Under the pieces are notes generated by a model. That model saw nothing but the letters and a program-made list of their open reading frames with translations, was not told the origin of the DNA and did not search any database. A stretch of DNA of 64,000 nt. It comes from Acinetobacter nosocomialis NIPH 2119 (lineage in GTDB: Bacteria; Pseudomonadota; Gammaproteobacteria; Pseudomonadales; Moraxellaceae). The position numbers and the translations under genes are program-made. Within the stretch, counting starts at the first letter, position 1, and every line of letters starts with the position of its first letter. Where the stretch lies: NCBI RefSeq assembly GCF_000368085.1, contig NZ_KB849239.1, positions 2,877,705 through 2,941,704 on the forward strand. The letters run 5' to 3'. Below, one piece after another: positions 51,946 to 60,841 of this stretch.

Positions 51946-52614
51946 TTATATATCAGCACAATTTCTTTCGTTTGACCCCAAACCTTTCTGTCTTGCTTTT
52001 TGAAATGCTGGTCTTTGCTGAATCCGATGCAAAAATGCCTGAATATGCGGATATTTGCCTTGAAGACGGGACTGTAGAGCCTCTAATGGAAAGCTCATTT
52101 GAATATCGGCAAATGAAAAATCCCCTGCAAAATACTCATGCTCAGACAAGTAGTTTTCTAAAAAACTAATATGATCTTTCATACGTGGACGAACAAAATT
52201 TGCTTTAACCCCTTCTGTAATTTTCTTTGCTACAGGTTGAATTAACCAAGGTACATGTTTATTCACGTTATTCATCACTAGAGTCATGACCAATAAGGGC
52301 ATAAGTGACCCTTCGGCATAGTGCATCCAGTAAATATACTGCTGCAAATCCTGAGCTTGCTTAGGTTTAAACTGCTGATTTTGATCATAACGTTGCTGCA
52401 AATACTCTAAAATAACAGCTGATTCTGCAATAACTTGCTCATCGTCTGTCAAAATTGGCGCTTTGCCGAGCGGGTGGATACATTTCAAAGTTTCTGGTGC
52501 TGAATAGTTGGGAAGACGTTGATAATAATGAATATCATAATCTAAGCCTAACTCTTCTAAAGCCCATAAAATCCGAAACGATCGCGAACATTCCAGGTGG
52601 TGTACACTAATCAT
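51946..52614 (-). CDS. Glutathione S-transferase family protein
   Basis: 222 residues. The N-terminal thioredoxin-like domain (about 1-80) reads VHHLECSRSFRILWALEELGLDYDIHYYQR, then HPLGKAPILTDDEQVIAESAVILEYL with the conserved ES pair that binds glutathione. The catalytic position is Ser/Cys in the ECSRS motif rather than a Tyr. The helical C-terminal domain has YWMHYAEGSLMPLL and FAGDFSFADIQMSFPLE, the latter with the N-cap Asp. It conjugates or reduces small molecules with glutathione; the substrate is unknown. It is transcribed alone. Confidence 0.88.
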   Translation of the reverse strand: MISVHHLECSRSFRILWALEELGLDYDIHYYQRLPNYSAPETLKCIHPLGKAPILTDDEQVIAESAVILEYLQQRYDQNQQFKPKQAQDLQQYIYWMHYAEGSLMPLLVMTLVMNNVNKHVPWLIQPVAKKITEGVKANFVRPRMKDHISFLENYLSEHEYFAGDFSFADIQMSFPLEALQSRLQGKYPHIQAFLHRIQQRPAFQKARQKGLGSNERNCADI

Positions 52615-52647
52615 GATACTGCCTACTTTTATTTTTCTTTTTTACAT

Positions 52648-52675
52648 AAAAAACAGCATGTGAACATGCTGTTTT
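52648..52675 (-). terminator. Terminator of the pirin-OsmC operon
   Basis: Arms AACAGCATG / CATGCTGTT around a TGAA loop with a T run on the minus strand. Confidence 0.85.
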
Positions 52676-52727
52676 ATTCCATTTGTGGGATGGATATAAA
52701 ATCATCCACCGCAACAAAATAGCATTT

Positions 52728-53135
52728 TTATGCTGTAACAAGCACAGTATGAATGTCTAAACTACGTAACAAAGTTTTAGTTACTGGCGTTTTACTACAT
52801 ACCGTTAAGATTTTTTGTTGAAGCTCTTCGTTCGGCAACTCTTTAAAAACAATACGACGCTCGATATGTTCTTCATGCTCACGATTGGTATGAAAATCAA
52901 TTTCAACCGAAAACTCACCAAAGTCATAATCTTTATGCTTTGCATACATTCTTAAAGTAATGAGTGTACAAGCTGCCAGACTTCCAGTCAGCAAATCATA
53001 AGGTGCTGGACCTTGATCATGACCTTCTAATTTTTCTGGCTCATCACAAAAGTATTGATGGCGGCCACTGGTAATCTCACCCTTCCACTGTTCAGCAAGT
53101 GGCTTTGCTTTACTGCTCGCGATTACTGCTGTCAT
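52728..53135 (-). CDS. OsmC family peroxiredoxin-like protein
   Basis: 135 residues. The two OsmC cysteines are Cys56 in TGSLAACTLITLRMYA and Cys113 in LTVCSKTPVTKTL. The first half carries GPAPYDLLTGSLA with the conserved substrate loop, and EFSVEIDFHTNREH follows. OsmC proteins reduce organic hydroperoxides through the two thiols. The start overlaps the pirin stop by four bases (ATGA), so the two form one operon and act together, perhaps in oxidative or electrophile stress. Confidence 0.9.
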   Translation of the reverse strand: MTAVIASSKAKPLAEQWKGEITSGRHQYFCDEPEKLEGHDQGPAPYDLLTGSLAACTLITLRMYAKHKDYDFGEFSVEIDFHTNREHEEHIERRIVFKELPNEELQQKILTVCSKTPVTKTLLRSLDIHTVLVTA

Positions 53136-54079
53136 TTTGATGCTCTCATTTGATCTGGAAGAACTGGGGCTTCTAAACGTGCGCCAACATAATCGGGAAT
53201 TTCGCCAAAACGTACATCATGATTAATCCACTGCTCACGCGCTTCTTTTAAATCATCCATAGTACGTGCTACAAAGTTCCACCATAATAAGATTGGAGTT
53301 TCAAAAGGTTCACCACCAATTAATAGCACACGGTTCCCTTTCTTTACTTCAATCTCAATTTCACTTAAACCCGTATCTAATACCACCATATTGTCAGCAG
53401 TAAGTTCATGGCCATTCACATGAGCAACCCCATCTAATGCCATAAAACCATATTCAAACTCAGGATTTAATGGAATACGTGTTTTAGTATCACGGGTAGC
53501 AATTAAGTCAACACCTACTAATGGTGTATGCACCATGACTGGAGAAGTCGTCTCTAAATATTCACCCACAAGTACAGTAAATTCTAGACCATCTTTTTCA
53601 ACAACAGGCAACTCAGGATAATGTTCAAATTTCGGATCCATATTGCGCTTATGATCAGGTAAAGCAATCCAGAGCTGCGCAGCATGCATTTGAGTTTCAG
53701 TATCAGGTGCAACTTCTGTATGAGAGATACCATGACCGGCTGTCATTAAATTAACTTGTTTAGGACGAATTAATTGTTTTGAACCTAAGCTATCGGTATG
53801 CATCATGGTGCCTTCAATCATCCACGTGAAGGTTTGCAAACCAATATGCGGGTGCGGACCCACATCTAAACCATTACCTGCAGGAAATGTTACTGGGCCT
53901 GCATGATCCAGAAAACACCACGCCCCAATCATTCGCTTTTGTCGACTAGGTAAAGCCCGCTTAATCACCGTCCCCTGTCCAATTTCAGCAGAGCGAATTG
54001 GAAATTCCTGAATGAATTGATTGGCAAATTTCTCGCAATCCTTTGAATCAGAAATATCGTAATCGTTATTATTGCTCAT
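53132..54079 (-). CDS. Pirin family protein
   Basis: 315 residues, two cupin domains. The metal-site motif is PHPHIGLQTFTWMIEGTMMH (His pair) near residue 82, with the third His and a Glu in MTAGHGISHTEVAPD. LWIALPDHKRNMDPKFEHY is characteristic, as is the C-terminal cupin GEPFETPILLWWNFVA. Bacterial pirins include quercetin 2,3-dioxygenases such as YhaK/YhhW and regulators of central metabolism; the exact activity is open. It leads a two-gene operon with OsmC. Confidence 0.92.
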   Translation of the reverse strand: MSNNNDYDISDSKDCEKFANQFIQEFPIRSAEIGQGTVIKRALPSRQKRMIGAWCFLDHAGPVTFPAGNGLDVGPHPHIGLQTFTWMIEGTMMHTDSLGSKQLIRPKQVNLMTAGHGISHTEVAPDTETQMHAAQLWIALPDHKRNMDPKFEHYPELPVVEKDGLEFTVLVGEYLETTSPVMVHTPLVGVDLIATRDTKTRIPLNPEFEYGFMALDGVAHVNGHELTADNMVVLDTGLSEIEIEVKKGNRVLLIGGEPFETPILLWWNFVARTMDDLKEAREQWINHDVRFGEIPDYVGARLEAPVLPDQMRASK

Positions 54080-54226
54080 GATATTACTCTCTTTTACCTA
54101 TGCTTTTGCAATGAGTTGTTATACTGATCTTAACAATACACTTATTATTCAATATAGTCTTTTAGTAATACACAGGGTCTTATGAATGAGACAATCGATT
54201 TTTAATTATAAAATAGAAAATAATTA

Positions 54227-54245
54227 AAGCTGCTTTAAGCAGCTT
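54227..54245 (-). terminator. Hairpin terminator of the PadR operon
   Basis: Stem AAGCTGC / GCAGCTT with a five-base loop, overlapping the DUF3861 stop and followed on the minus strand by a T-rich stretch. Confidence 0.65.
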
Positions 54246-54549
54246 AAGATGATTGAGTTTTAACGAGCTGTTTTAGATTTTTCATAAATTGCCCGAACTG
54301 GGGAAAGAACTCTTGAAACAGTGGATGGTCCCGATTTTCCAACATGACTTCACTAAAAAGTTTTAGACCAACTCCAAAAGATTTCGTAGTTTGATCATCG
54401 AAAAATTCTGCGTTCTTTAACTTTTCAACAATCTCAAAAATGTCGTCATGATTACCGGTATAGAACTCGAGCCTTTCCGTATAGTTAGAAACTTCGCCTT
54501 TGGCATCTTTTAAATGTTGTACAGTAACGTGATATTGATGCTGTTTCAT
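54244..54549 (-). CDS. DUF3861 family protein
   Basis: 101 residues of compact DUF3861 sequence: HQYHVTVQHLKDAKGE, LEFYTGNHDDIFEIVEKL, FGVGLKLFSEVMLENRDHPLFQEFFPQFGQFMKNL. These are near-complete matches to the family, which has no known function but is widespread in proteobacteria as a single domain. It is the third gene of a minus-strand operon behind a PadR-type and a Fur-like regulator, starting 21 bases after the latter. This makes it the likely target or partner of those regulators. Confidence 0.84.
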   Translation of the reverse strand: MKQHQYHVTVQHLKDAKGEVSNYTERLEFYTGNHDDIFEIVEKLKNAEFFDDQTTKSFGVGLKLFSEVMLENRDHPLFQEFFPQFGQFMKNLKQLVKTQSS

Positions 54550-54570
54550 ATATAAGTTCTCTATTAAAAA

Positions 54571-54960
54571 TTAATGGTTTTGGATAATTTCAATCTGCTT
54601 CAAGTCAACTTGAAATTGAGTAAATACAGATTGCAAACTCGCTAGAAATTGTTCCTGTTTCGCTTGTGTCAACTCTGCACAATAAATTTGTAGAAGTTGA
54701 TTATTGGCTAACTCTGATAAATTAAATTTCGCTTCACCACGCTGAAATTGAGTATTTGAGATTAAGCCTGCTCCTTCCAAATCACTGACCACCCGATAAA
54801 CTGTTGCCAAGCTCAACTTCTGTTTTTGGGTATAGAGCTTTTGATAAATTTGTTTAACCGTTAAATCTTCCGCTTGCTCCTGAATTAAAGATAAAACAAC
54901 AAGTCTTGGATGAGTGACTTTTAGGCCCGCTTCTTTGATTTTTTGCTGTAGCTCTAGCAT
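54571..54960 (-). CDS. Fur-like winged-helix protein without metal ligands
   Basis: 129 residues. The N-terminal 80 residues are a clear Fur winged helix: GLKVTHPRLVVLSLIQEQAEDLTVKQIYQKLY and LSLATVYRVVSDLEGAGLIS. After the wing, where Fur has HHHHxxC and CxxC, this protein reads FNLSELANNQLLQIYCAEL and contains one Cys and no His until the final residue. The C-terminal dimerisation part is short (LASLQSVFTQFQVDLKQIEI). It therefore should not bind Fe, Zn or Mn in the usual way. It begins 13 bases after the His-rich PadR gene. A function as a metal-independent partner repressor is inferred. Confidence 0.82.
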   Translation of the reverse strand: MLELQQKIKEAGLKVTHPRLVVLSLIQEQAEDLTVKQIYQKLYTQKQKLSLATVYRVVSDLEGAGLISNTQFQRGEAKFNLSELANNQLLQIYCAELTQAKQEQFLASLQSVFTQFQVDLKQIEIIQNH

Positions 54961-54973
54961 GGCTTATCTCAAC

Positions 54974-55501
54974 TTATAGACGCCCGATTGCAACCGCAGC
55001 CTGATCAATTTTTTCGGCAATTTGATAGATCTGCTCTTGCTTTAAGTCAGTAGTATTCAATTTCAAACGTAAGGCTGTTTTCAAATTTTCCATGGCGCGG
55101 TGAATTTCAATTAATTGATCATTACTGTGAATTTCACGTCTTAAGCGTAATTTTTCTAACAGTGCATTTAACTTATCTTTTTGTTCAGTTAAATAAGCCT
55201 CACCAAACTCCGTAATTTGATATTGCTTACGCTCTATATCTAACAAGTTAATTAGGTTCATTTCTTCCAGACTGGTTAAAGTCGGATAAATTGTTCCTGC
55301 ACTTGGGGTATAGCCATCGCCTACCAAATCACTTATTTCTTTTATAATTTCATAACCATGCTTAGGACTTTGTTGAATGAGATGAAGGACTAAAAGTTTC
55401 ATTCGCCCAGCTTCAAAAAGTCTTCCACGGCGACCTGAACGGTGATGGCCATGATGATGGTCATTATGTTCAGCATGATGATGTTCTGATTGTTGTCTCA
55501 T
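54974..55501 (-). CDS. PadR family regulator with His-rich N-terminus (YqjI-like)
   Basis: 175 residues. The N-terminal tail HHHAEHNDHHHGHHRSGRRGR has nine His in 15 residues. A PadR winged helix follows: GRMKLLVLHLIQQSPKHGYEIIKEISDLVGDGYTPSAGTIYPTLTSLEEMNLI (about 32-85), ending with the coiled C-terminal helix that dimerises. The same build, with a His-rich tail and PadR domain, is known in E. coli YqjI, a nickel-sensitive repressor of the ferric reductase gene yqjH. Here no reductase is next to it; instead come a Fur-like protein and DUF3861. Nickel or other metal sensing through the tail is inferred. A 16-base palindrome lies upstream. Confidence 0.85.
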   Translation of the reverse strand: MRQQSEHHHAEHNDHHHGHHRSGRRGRLFEAGRMKLLVLHLIQQSPKHGYEIIKEISDLVGDGYTPSAGTIYPTLTSLEEMNLINLLDIERKQYQITEFGEAYLTEQKDKLNALLEKLRLRREIHSNDQLIEIHRAMENLKTALRLKLNTTDLKQEQIYQIAEKIDQAAVAIGRL

Positions 55502-55537
55502 CTTTGAAGGTTCTCTAATATGCTTAATTTATAATTA

Positions 55538-55561
55538 TTAAGATATATCTTAATATATCTT
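55538..55561. promoter_or_regulatory. Palindromic operator upstream of the PadR operon
   Basis: TTAAGATATATCTTAA (55538-55553) is a perfect 16-base palindrome, and a second half-site TATATCTT follows at 55554-55561, giving overlapping inverted repeats about 40 bases before the PadR start. Confidence 0.68.
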
Positions 55562-55642
55562 TTATCAAGTATAAGTAATATTATACGACCTATTGTATTG
55601 ATAGTTATTAAGATTAATTTTTATCTTTAAAAGTTAAGCAAT

Positions 55643-55662
55643 AAAAAAGAGTGCTTAAGCAC
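55643..55662 (-). terminator. Orphan minus-strand terminator-like hairpin
   Basis: GTGCTTAAGCAC (55651-55662) followed on the minus strand by TCTTTTTT. No minus-strand gene ends here, since the plus-strand GNAT gene lies on the right side. Confidence 0.5.
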
Positions 55663-55774
55663 CTTACTAGGTAGTTTCCTGAGAAGAAATTTAAGCTGAC
55701 GAAAGAAAAGAATATTTATGATGAATTTCTTATAAAATGTAATATGTTAATTTTTCTCTTTAATCATAAATAAT

Positions 55775-56272
55775 ATGCACTTGTGTTATGTAAGCGATTT
55801 AACATTAGCAGATGCGTCTAATTTAGTTAGACTTTATACAAATGATACGACTAGAAAGTATTTAGGTGGCCCATTGGAAGTATCTCTAGCTCAAACGCGA
55901 GCACATGCTGATATTAATACTCCAAGTAAATTACCTATTTGGGCAATTCGATCTTCTACTGATCATAATTTTTTAGGAATTATATCTCTGGATACTCATC
56001 ATGACGGTTCAGATATCGAAGTATCATATGAATTGCTGCCGGAATATATGGGATATGGATATGCAACTCAAGCACTTGAATTTGTTTTAAATTATTCATT
56101 TAATGAGTTAAATCTTAAGAAAGTAATAGCTGAGACTCAAACACAGAACAAAGCATCAATCAAATTACTAGAACGTGTTGGAATGGTTTTTGAGAAATCA
56201 GTAGAACGTTTTGGTTCAAATCAAAGTATTTTTTTTATTACTAGTCACCAGTATATCGATAAACATAAATAA
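55775..56272 (+). CDS. GNAT family N-acetyltransferase (RimJ/RimL-like)
   Basis: 165 residues. The acetyl-CoA loop is YMGYGYATQAL (Gxx G-type, near 95), with the typical NLKKVIAETQTQNKASIKLLERVGMVFEKS at about 115-145, the second signature of the RimJ/RimL group. The N-terminal part contains LVRLYTNDTTRKYLGG. This subgroup acetylates ribosomal or other protein N-termini or small amines. The gene is AT-rich, has no strong ribosome site and lies next to an orphan terminator, so it may be a later insertion. It is alone between the PadR operon and guaA. Confidence 0.87.
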   Translation: MHLCYVSDLTLADASNLVRLYTNDTTRKYLGGPLEVSLAQTRAHADINTPSKLPIWAIRSSTDHNFLGIISLDTHHDGSDIEVSYELLPEYMGYGYATQALEFVLNYSFNELNLKKVIAETQTQNKASIKLLERVGMVFEKSVERFGSNQSIFFITSHQYIDKHK

Positions 56273-56291
56273 TGCTTTTATCAATAGACAT

Positions 56292-56320
56292 AAAAAAGGC
56301 AGGATTAAATCCTGCCTTTT
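56292..56320 (-). terminator. Terminator of guaA
   Basis: Stem AAAAGGCAGGA / TCCTGCCTTTT with a five-base loop, between the GNAT stop and the guaA stop. Confidence 0.88.
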
Positions 56321-56327
56321 CATTTGA

Positions 56328-57896
56328 TTATTCCCACTCAATCGTTGCTGGTGGTTTAGATGACACGTCGTATACCACACGTGATACATCTTTAATTTCA
56401 TTCATAATACGCGTTGAGATTTTATCAACCAATTCGTATGGTAAATGTGCAAAACGAGCTGTCATAAAGTCAACTGTTTCAACTGCACGAAGCGCAATTA
56501 CCCAAGCATAACGACGGCCATCACCTACTACACCAACTGACTTAACAGGTTGGAACACAGCAAACGCTTGAGCAGTTTTATCATACCAACCACTGTCACG
56601 AAGCTCTTGCATGAAGATGTCATCAGCAAGACGAAGAATATCTGCATATTCTTTTTTCACTTCCCCCAAAATACGAACGCCTAAACCAGGGCCTGGGAAT
56701 GGATGACGGTAGATCATGCTATGCGGTAAACCAAGTGTAGTACCTAATTTACGTACTTCATCTTTAAACAAGTCACGTAAAGGTTCAACCAATTCAAATG
56801 CTAAATCGTCTGGTAAACCACCCACATTGTGGTGAGATTTAATAACGTGTGCTTTACCTTGTTTGCTTGCAGCAGATTCAATTACGTCTGGGTAAATCGT
56901 ACCTTGCGCCAAGAATTTCACGCCATCAAGTTTACGTGCTTCTTCAGCAAATACTTCGATAAATTCACGGCCAATGATCTTACGTTTTTTCTCTGGATCA
57001 ACTTCACCAGCCAATGCATTTAAGAAACGTTGTTCAGCATCTGCACGAATTACTCGGATACCCATGTTTTCGGCAAACATTTGCATCACTTGGTCACCTT
57101 CGTTTAAACGAAGTAAACCGTTATCAACAAATACACATGTTAACTGATCGCCAATTGCTTTGTGCAAAAGTGCAGCAACAACAGATGAGTCAACACCACC
57201 AGAAAGCCCCAAAAGAACCTTTTCATTACCGATTTGTTCACGTAATTGTTCTACACGTAAATCGATAATGTGTTCAGGTGTCCAAAGGCCACCACATCCA
57301 CAAATTTTATGAACGAAGTTTGCAAGTAACTCTTCACCTTTTGCCGTGTGCGTTACTTCTGGGTGGAATTGCACGCCATAGAAACGACGTGCTTCATCAC
57401 TTACAGCAGCAACTGGACAACTTGGTGTGCTTGCAGTAATTGTAAAACCTTCTGGAATTTTGCTCACTTTGTCGCCGTGGCTCATCCAAACGTGTAACTG
57501 GTTTTCGCGGTCTTGTAAGTTGCCAATAAGTTGGTCACGTTTAACGATATCAACTTCGGCATAACCAAACTCATGTACAGTACCCGGCTCAACTTTACCG
57601 CCTAACTGTTCAGACATGGTTTGTAAACCATAGCAAATACCCAATACTGGAACACCTAATTCAAACACCACTTGCGGTGCTCGCGGGCTGCCCTCTTCAT
57701 GCACACTCTCAGGTCCACCTGATAAAATGATACCGTTTGGCTTAAAAGCACGGATGTCTTCTTCAGACATATCAAAGGCATACATTTCAGAGTAAACACC
57801 AGCTTCACGTACACGACGTGCAATGAGCTGACTATATTGAGAGCCGAAATCCAGGATCAGGATACGATCTTCAGTAATTTGAGTATTGGTAGTCAT
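56328..57896 (-). CDS. guaA: GMP synthase (glutamine-hydrolysing)
   Basis: 522 residues. The N-terminal glutamine amidotransferase domain carries GICYGLQTM with the catalytic Cys (near 88), and [11 protein letters not shown] with the His and Glu of the triad. The ATP-pyrophosphatase domain has the PP-loop [14 protein letters not shown] (near 235), and the C-terminal dimerisation part ends [24 protein letters not shown]. It converts XMP to GMP. It stands alone, without guaB next to it. Downstream terminator and the GNAT gene follow. Confidence 0.97.
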   Translation of the reverse strand: MTTNTQITEDRILILDFGSQYSQLIARRVREAGVYSEMYAFDMSEEDIRAFKPNGIILSGGPESVHEEGSPRAPQVVFELGVPVLGICYGLQTMSEQLGGKVEPGTVHEFGYAEVDIVKRDQLIGNLQDRENQLHVWMSHGDKVSKIPEGFTITASTPSCPVAAVSDEARRFYGVQFHPEVTHTAKGEELLANFVHKICGCGGLWTPEHIIDLRVEQLREQIGNEKVLLGLSGGVDSSVVAALLHKAIGDQLTCVFVDNGLLRLNEGDQVMQMFAENMGIRVIRADAEQRFLNALAGEVDPEKKRKIIGREFIEVFAEEARKLDGVKFLAQGTIYPDVIESAASKQGKAHVIKSHHNVGGLPDDLAFELVEPLRDLFKDEVRKLGTTLGLPHSMIYRHPFPGPGLGVRILGEVKKEYADILRLADDIFMQELRDSGWYDKTAQAFAVFQPVKSVGVVGDGRRYAWVIALRAVETVDFMTARFAHLPYELVDKISTRIMNEIKDVSRVVYDVSSKPPATIEWE

Positions 57897-58271
57897 GACA
57901 AACCACTAAATGGCAAAAGAATTAAGCGCGCCATTTTAACATTTTTCACGCTTCGGCGCACCGCAAATCATCATATATCTTATTTTTTTCATATCAGAAT
58001 CATTTCTATATTGGGATTGATCAATATAAATTAAAATTTATTGATATTTATCAATATACTGTATACCCCTTAAAAACTTCATACACATTGATAAATTCAT
58101 CACATTCTATGCAACATCGTCGTGAATTTGATGTTAAGATGACCCGATAAAACAGGCATTACCATGGAAAGGTAAATACCATTAGCGATATTTGTCTGTC
58201 CTTGAACAGTTATCCGTTTTTTTATGGCTTGTTGCCCCATATCAAAATCAATAGAAATCTAAGGAACAACA
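57897..58271. other. Divergent intergenic region, 375 bases, with clustered ATTGAT inverted repeats
   Basis: No gene seen. It separates divergent guaA and the DUF445 gene. In the middle the palindromes ATTGATCAAT (58016-58025) and TATTGATA-TT-TATCAATA (58039-58056) lie close together, and a third ATTGATAAAT follows at 58087. This may be an operator array. The DUF445 gene has a ribosome site (AAGGAAC) at the far end. Confidence 0.45.
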
Positions 58272-59501
58272 ATGCTTCAAACTATGATTGCAGATTTCCA
58301 GCAACATTTTTGGTTGTATGTCTCTATTCCTTTCATGAGTGGTTTAATTGGCTATGTCACTAAAGTGATTGCCATTCAAATGATGTTCTCACCACTTGAA
58401 TTTAAAGGTATTAAACCGTTTTTTGGCTGGCAAGGTATCGTGCCTCGTAAAGCTGAAAAAATGGCAACCATTGCTGTTGAACTCATGACAGCCAAGCTGA
58501 TTAAACCCGAAGAAATTTTTGCTCGCCTTGACCCAAAGCGTATTGCCAAAGAAATTGAAAAACCATTAATGGCAGCAGCAGAAGATATTACACGTGAGGT
58601 CGCGCAAGAGTATCAACCCGGTTTATGGGAAGGTATGCCTGAGTTTGCCCGTCAAAGACTGATCCGTAGAGTGCAATCAAAAGCACCGGAAATTGTCGAG
58701 CACATCATGAGTGAAGTGCAACGTGACGTAAATCGATATTTTGATATTAAGCATTTGGTCATTAGTAATTTGCTTAAAGATAAACGTCTACTCAACAATA
58801 TTTTTAAGCGTGTAGGCAAACAAGAATTTAAATTCTTCAGTAACGTTGGTTTTGTATTCGGTTTTGGAATTGGTGTAATCCAAATGTTGTGCTGGATTAT
58901 TACCCAAGGCAAATACCCTTGGATGCTGCCGATGTTTGGCGGATTTGTAGGGTTCTTTAGTGACTGGATTGCCCTACAAATGATGTTTAGACCGCTCTAT
59001 CCGAAAAAGATATTAGGCTATACATGGCAAGGTCTATTTATTAAACGACAAAATGAAGTAGCAGCTGACTACGCAGCCTTAATTTCCAAACAGCTTTTAA
59101 CTTCACGACATATGATGGAAGAGTTGTTTTCTGGTACTCACTCTGCGCGTGTAATTGAGTTGGTTAACCGCCATGTTAAACAGGAAATTGATATGCAGGC
59201 AGGTGTGATTCGCCCACTTGTTGTTTATGCAATTGGCGGCGAAAAATACCAAAATATGAAAACACAGGTTGCTGAACGTATTATGCAACAGCTACCAGAA
59301 ACGATGAAATATGTTGAGTCGTATGCGGAAGATGCAATGAATATTCGCAGCACTTTAATTGAACGTATGCAAAAATTAACACCATCCGAATTTGAAGGGA
59401 TGTTGCGTCCCGCGTTCAAAGAAGATGAGTGGGCACTCATTGCAGTAGGCGCCGTACTTGGTTTTGTTGTTGGGGAATTACAAATCCAGTTTATGCTCTA
59501 A
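58272..59501 (+). CDS. DUF445 family membrane protein
   Basis: 409 residues. The N-terminal and internal hydrophobic stretches LYVSIPFMSGLIGYVTKVIAIQMMFSPLEFKGI and MLPMFGGFVGFFSDWIALQMMFRPLYPKKI are two copies of the same motif, a GxxT/S-D-x-IAxxMMF-P repeat that defines DUF445. The pieces between are long amphipathic helices. The C-terminus has one more membrane helix (about 388-407). The family is conserved in proteobacteria and firmicutes without a known function. It is alone, with terminator. Confidence 0.88.
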   Translation: MLQTMIADFQQHFWLYVSIPFMSGLIGYVTKVIAIQMMFSPLEFKGIKPFFGWQGIVPRKAEKMATIAVELMTAKLIKPEEIFARLDPKRIAKEIEKPLMAAAEDITREVAQEYQPGLWEGMPEFARQRLIRRVQSKAPEIVEHIMSEVQRDVNRYFDIKHLVISNLLKDKRLLNNIFKRVGKQEFKFFSNVGFVFGFGIGVIQMLCWIITQGKYPWMLPMFGGFVGFFSDWIALQMMFRPLYPKKILGYTWQGLFIKRQNEVAADYAALISKQLLTSRHMMEELFSGTHSARVIELVNRHVKQEIDMQAGVIRPLVVYAIGGEKYQNMKTQVAERIMQQLPETMKYVESYAEDAMNIRSTLIERMQKLTPSEFEGMLRPAFKEDEWALIAVGAVLGFVVGELQIQFML

Positions 59502-59512
59502 TTTTTAAATAT

Positions 59513-59545
59513 AAAAAAACCGGATGAATTGCTCATCCGGTTTTA
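59513..59545. terminator. Bidirectional terminator between DUF445 and DoxX genes
   Basis: Stem AAAACCGGATGA / TCATCCGGTTTT with a five-base loop. Confidence 0.88.
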
Positions 59546-59559
59546 TTTTGTCTTGAATA

Positions 59560-59997
59560 TTATTTTTCAATTGCATGGTCTAAGCTAATACGTCCAGCGC
59601 CATGAAGCATCAAGAAGAACAAACCACCTGCCATTGCAAAGTTTTTCATAAAATGGATGCCATTATTATATTGCGCTGCTGCATCAGCACCACCTTGGTG
59701 AAACAAGAATGCAGTCAAGATACTAAAGATTCCTAGACCAAAAGCTGCAAAACGCGCTTGGAAACCAAATAACAAAGCTAAACCACCACCGAACTCAACC
59801 AAAATGACTAATGGTAGAATTCCACCTGGAACACCCATAGCTTCCATATAACCTACAGTTGCTGCATAACCGGTAATTTTCCCCCAACCAGCAACAAGAA
59901 AGATGTAAGCGATAAGAAGACGAGCAACAAGGCTAATGAAACTATCCGCGCCTGGTTGCGTTACGATATTTTTGACCACCACATTTGGATTAAACAT
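59560..59997 (-). CDS. DoxX family membrane protein
   Basis: 145 residues from the Met with AGGTGG seven bases upstream; the longer frame adds 14 residues without such a site. Four membrane segments are seen. DoxX features are LLIAYIFLVAGWGKITGYAATVGYMEAMGVPGG and EFGGGLALLFGFQARFAAFGLGIFSILTA. DoxX proteins are small subunits or assembly helpers linked to redox stress, and many are orphan. The function here is not known. It is alone, convergent with the DUF445 gene. Confidence 0.88.
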   Translation of the reverse strand: MFNPNVVVKNIVTQPGADSFISLVARLLIAYIFLVAGWGKITGYAATVGYMEAMGVPGGILPLVILVEFGGGLALLFGFQARFAAFGLGIFSILTAFLFHQGGADAAAQYNNGIHFMKNFAMAGGLFFLMLHGAGRISLDHAIEK

Positions 59998-60191
59998 ACA
60001 GCCACCTTTATTTAAATGCTTATTTGTTGATGAACTCATTCTAGGTTTGGGACATTGATAATTAAATACTCAAAATCCATATATATCGTTGCACAAATAG
60101 GATGATCAATTTGTATATTTTTGATGTTTTATACTGACTTTCGATAGGCTCACTGCTACGATTTGAGCACGGTTTACCACTTAGTCATCTC

Positions 60192-60833
60192 ATGGAACTT
60201 CTTGATTTTATTCTACACGTTGACCAGCATCTCGCCGAATTTATTACAAATTACGGAGTCTGGATTTATGGCATTTTATTTTTAATTATTTTTGTCGAAA
60301 CCGGTCTAGTGGTCATGCCGTTCTTACCGGGAGATAGTTTATTGTTTGCAGCAGGTGCTTTAGCGGCATCTACGGGTAAGATGGATCCATGGTTACTGGG
60401 TACTCTACTTTTTATTGCAGCAGTTTTAGGCGACACTGTGAACTATCATATTGGTCGTTTTATCGGTCCACGTGTGTTTGAAATGAATTCCCGACTCATT
60501 AATAAACAGCATTTAACCAAAACTCAAGAATTCTTTGCCCGTCATGGTGGCAAAACAATTATTTTTGCCCGTTTTATTCCATTTGCCCGCACCTTCGCCC
60601 CTTTTGTTGCCGGTGCTGGTAGTATGAATTATAAGTTTTTCCTGACATACAACCTAATTGGAGCATTCTGTTGGGTGGCTTCTTTTGTAACGTTAGGGTA
60701 TTTATTTGGAAATATGCCAGTTGTAAAAGATAACTTTACCCATCTTATTTTCGGCATCATTATTATTAGTGTTCTACCAGGTATTATTGGATTTATCCGC
60801 GAAAAATTAAAGAACCGTAAAGCTAACGTTTAA
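60192..60833 (+). CDS. DedA family membrane protein
   Basis: 213 residues of the SNARE-associated/DedA family. The signatures are FVETGLVVMPFLPGDSLLFAAGAL (about 34-57), GRFIGPRVFE, TQEFFARHGGKTIIFARFIPFARTFAPFVAGAGSM with the essential Arg residues (about 108-140) and the C-terminal helices. DedA proteins move or flip undecaprenyl-phosphate or phospholipids and depend on the proton gradient. The E and D of ET..LPGD and both Arg are conserved, so it should be active. It is alone, convergent with the LysE-type gene by eight bases. Confidence 0.93.
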   Translation: MELLDFILHVDQHLAEFITNYGVWIYGILFLIIFVETGLVVMPFLPGDSLLFAAGALAASTGKMDPWLLGTLLFIAAVLGDTVNYHIGRFIGPRVFEMNSRLINKQHLTKTQEFFARHGGKTIIFARFIPFARTFAPFVAGAGSMNYKFFLTYNLIGAFCWVASFVTLGYLFGNMPVVKDNFTHLIFGIIIISVLPGIIGFIREKLKNRKANV

Positions 60834-60841
60834 GGGTTCCT

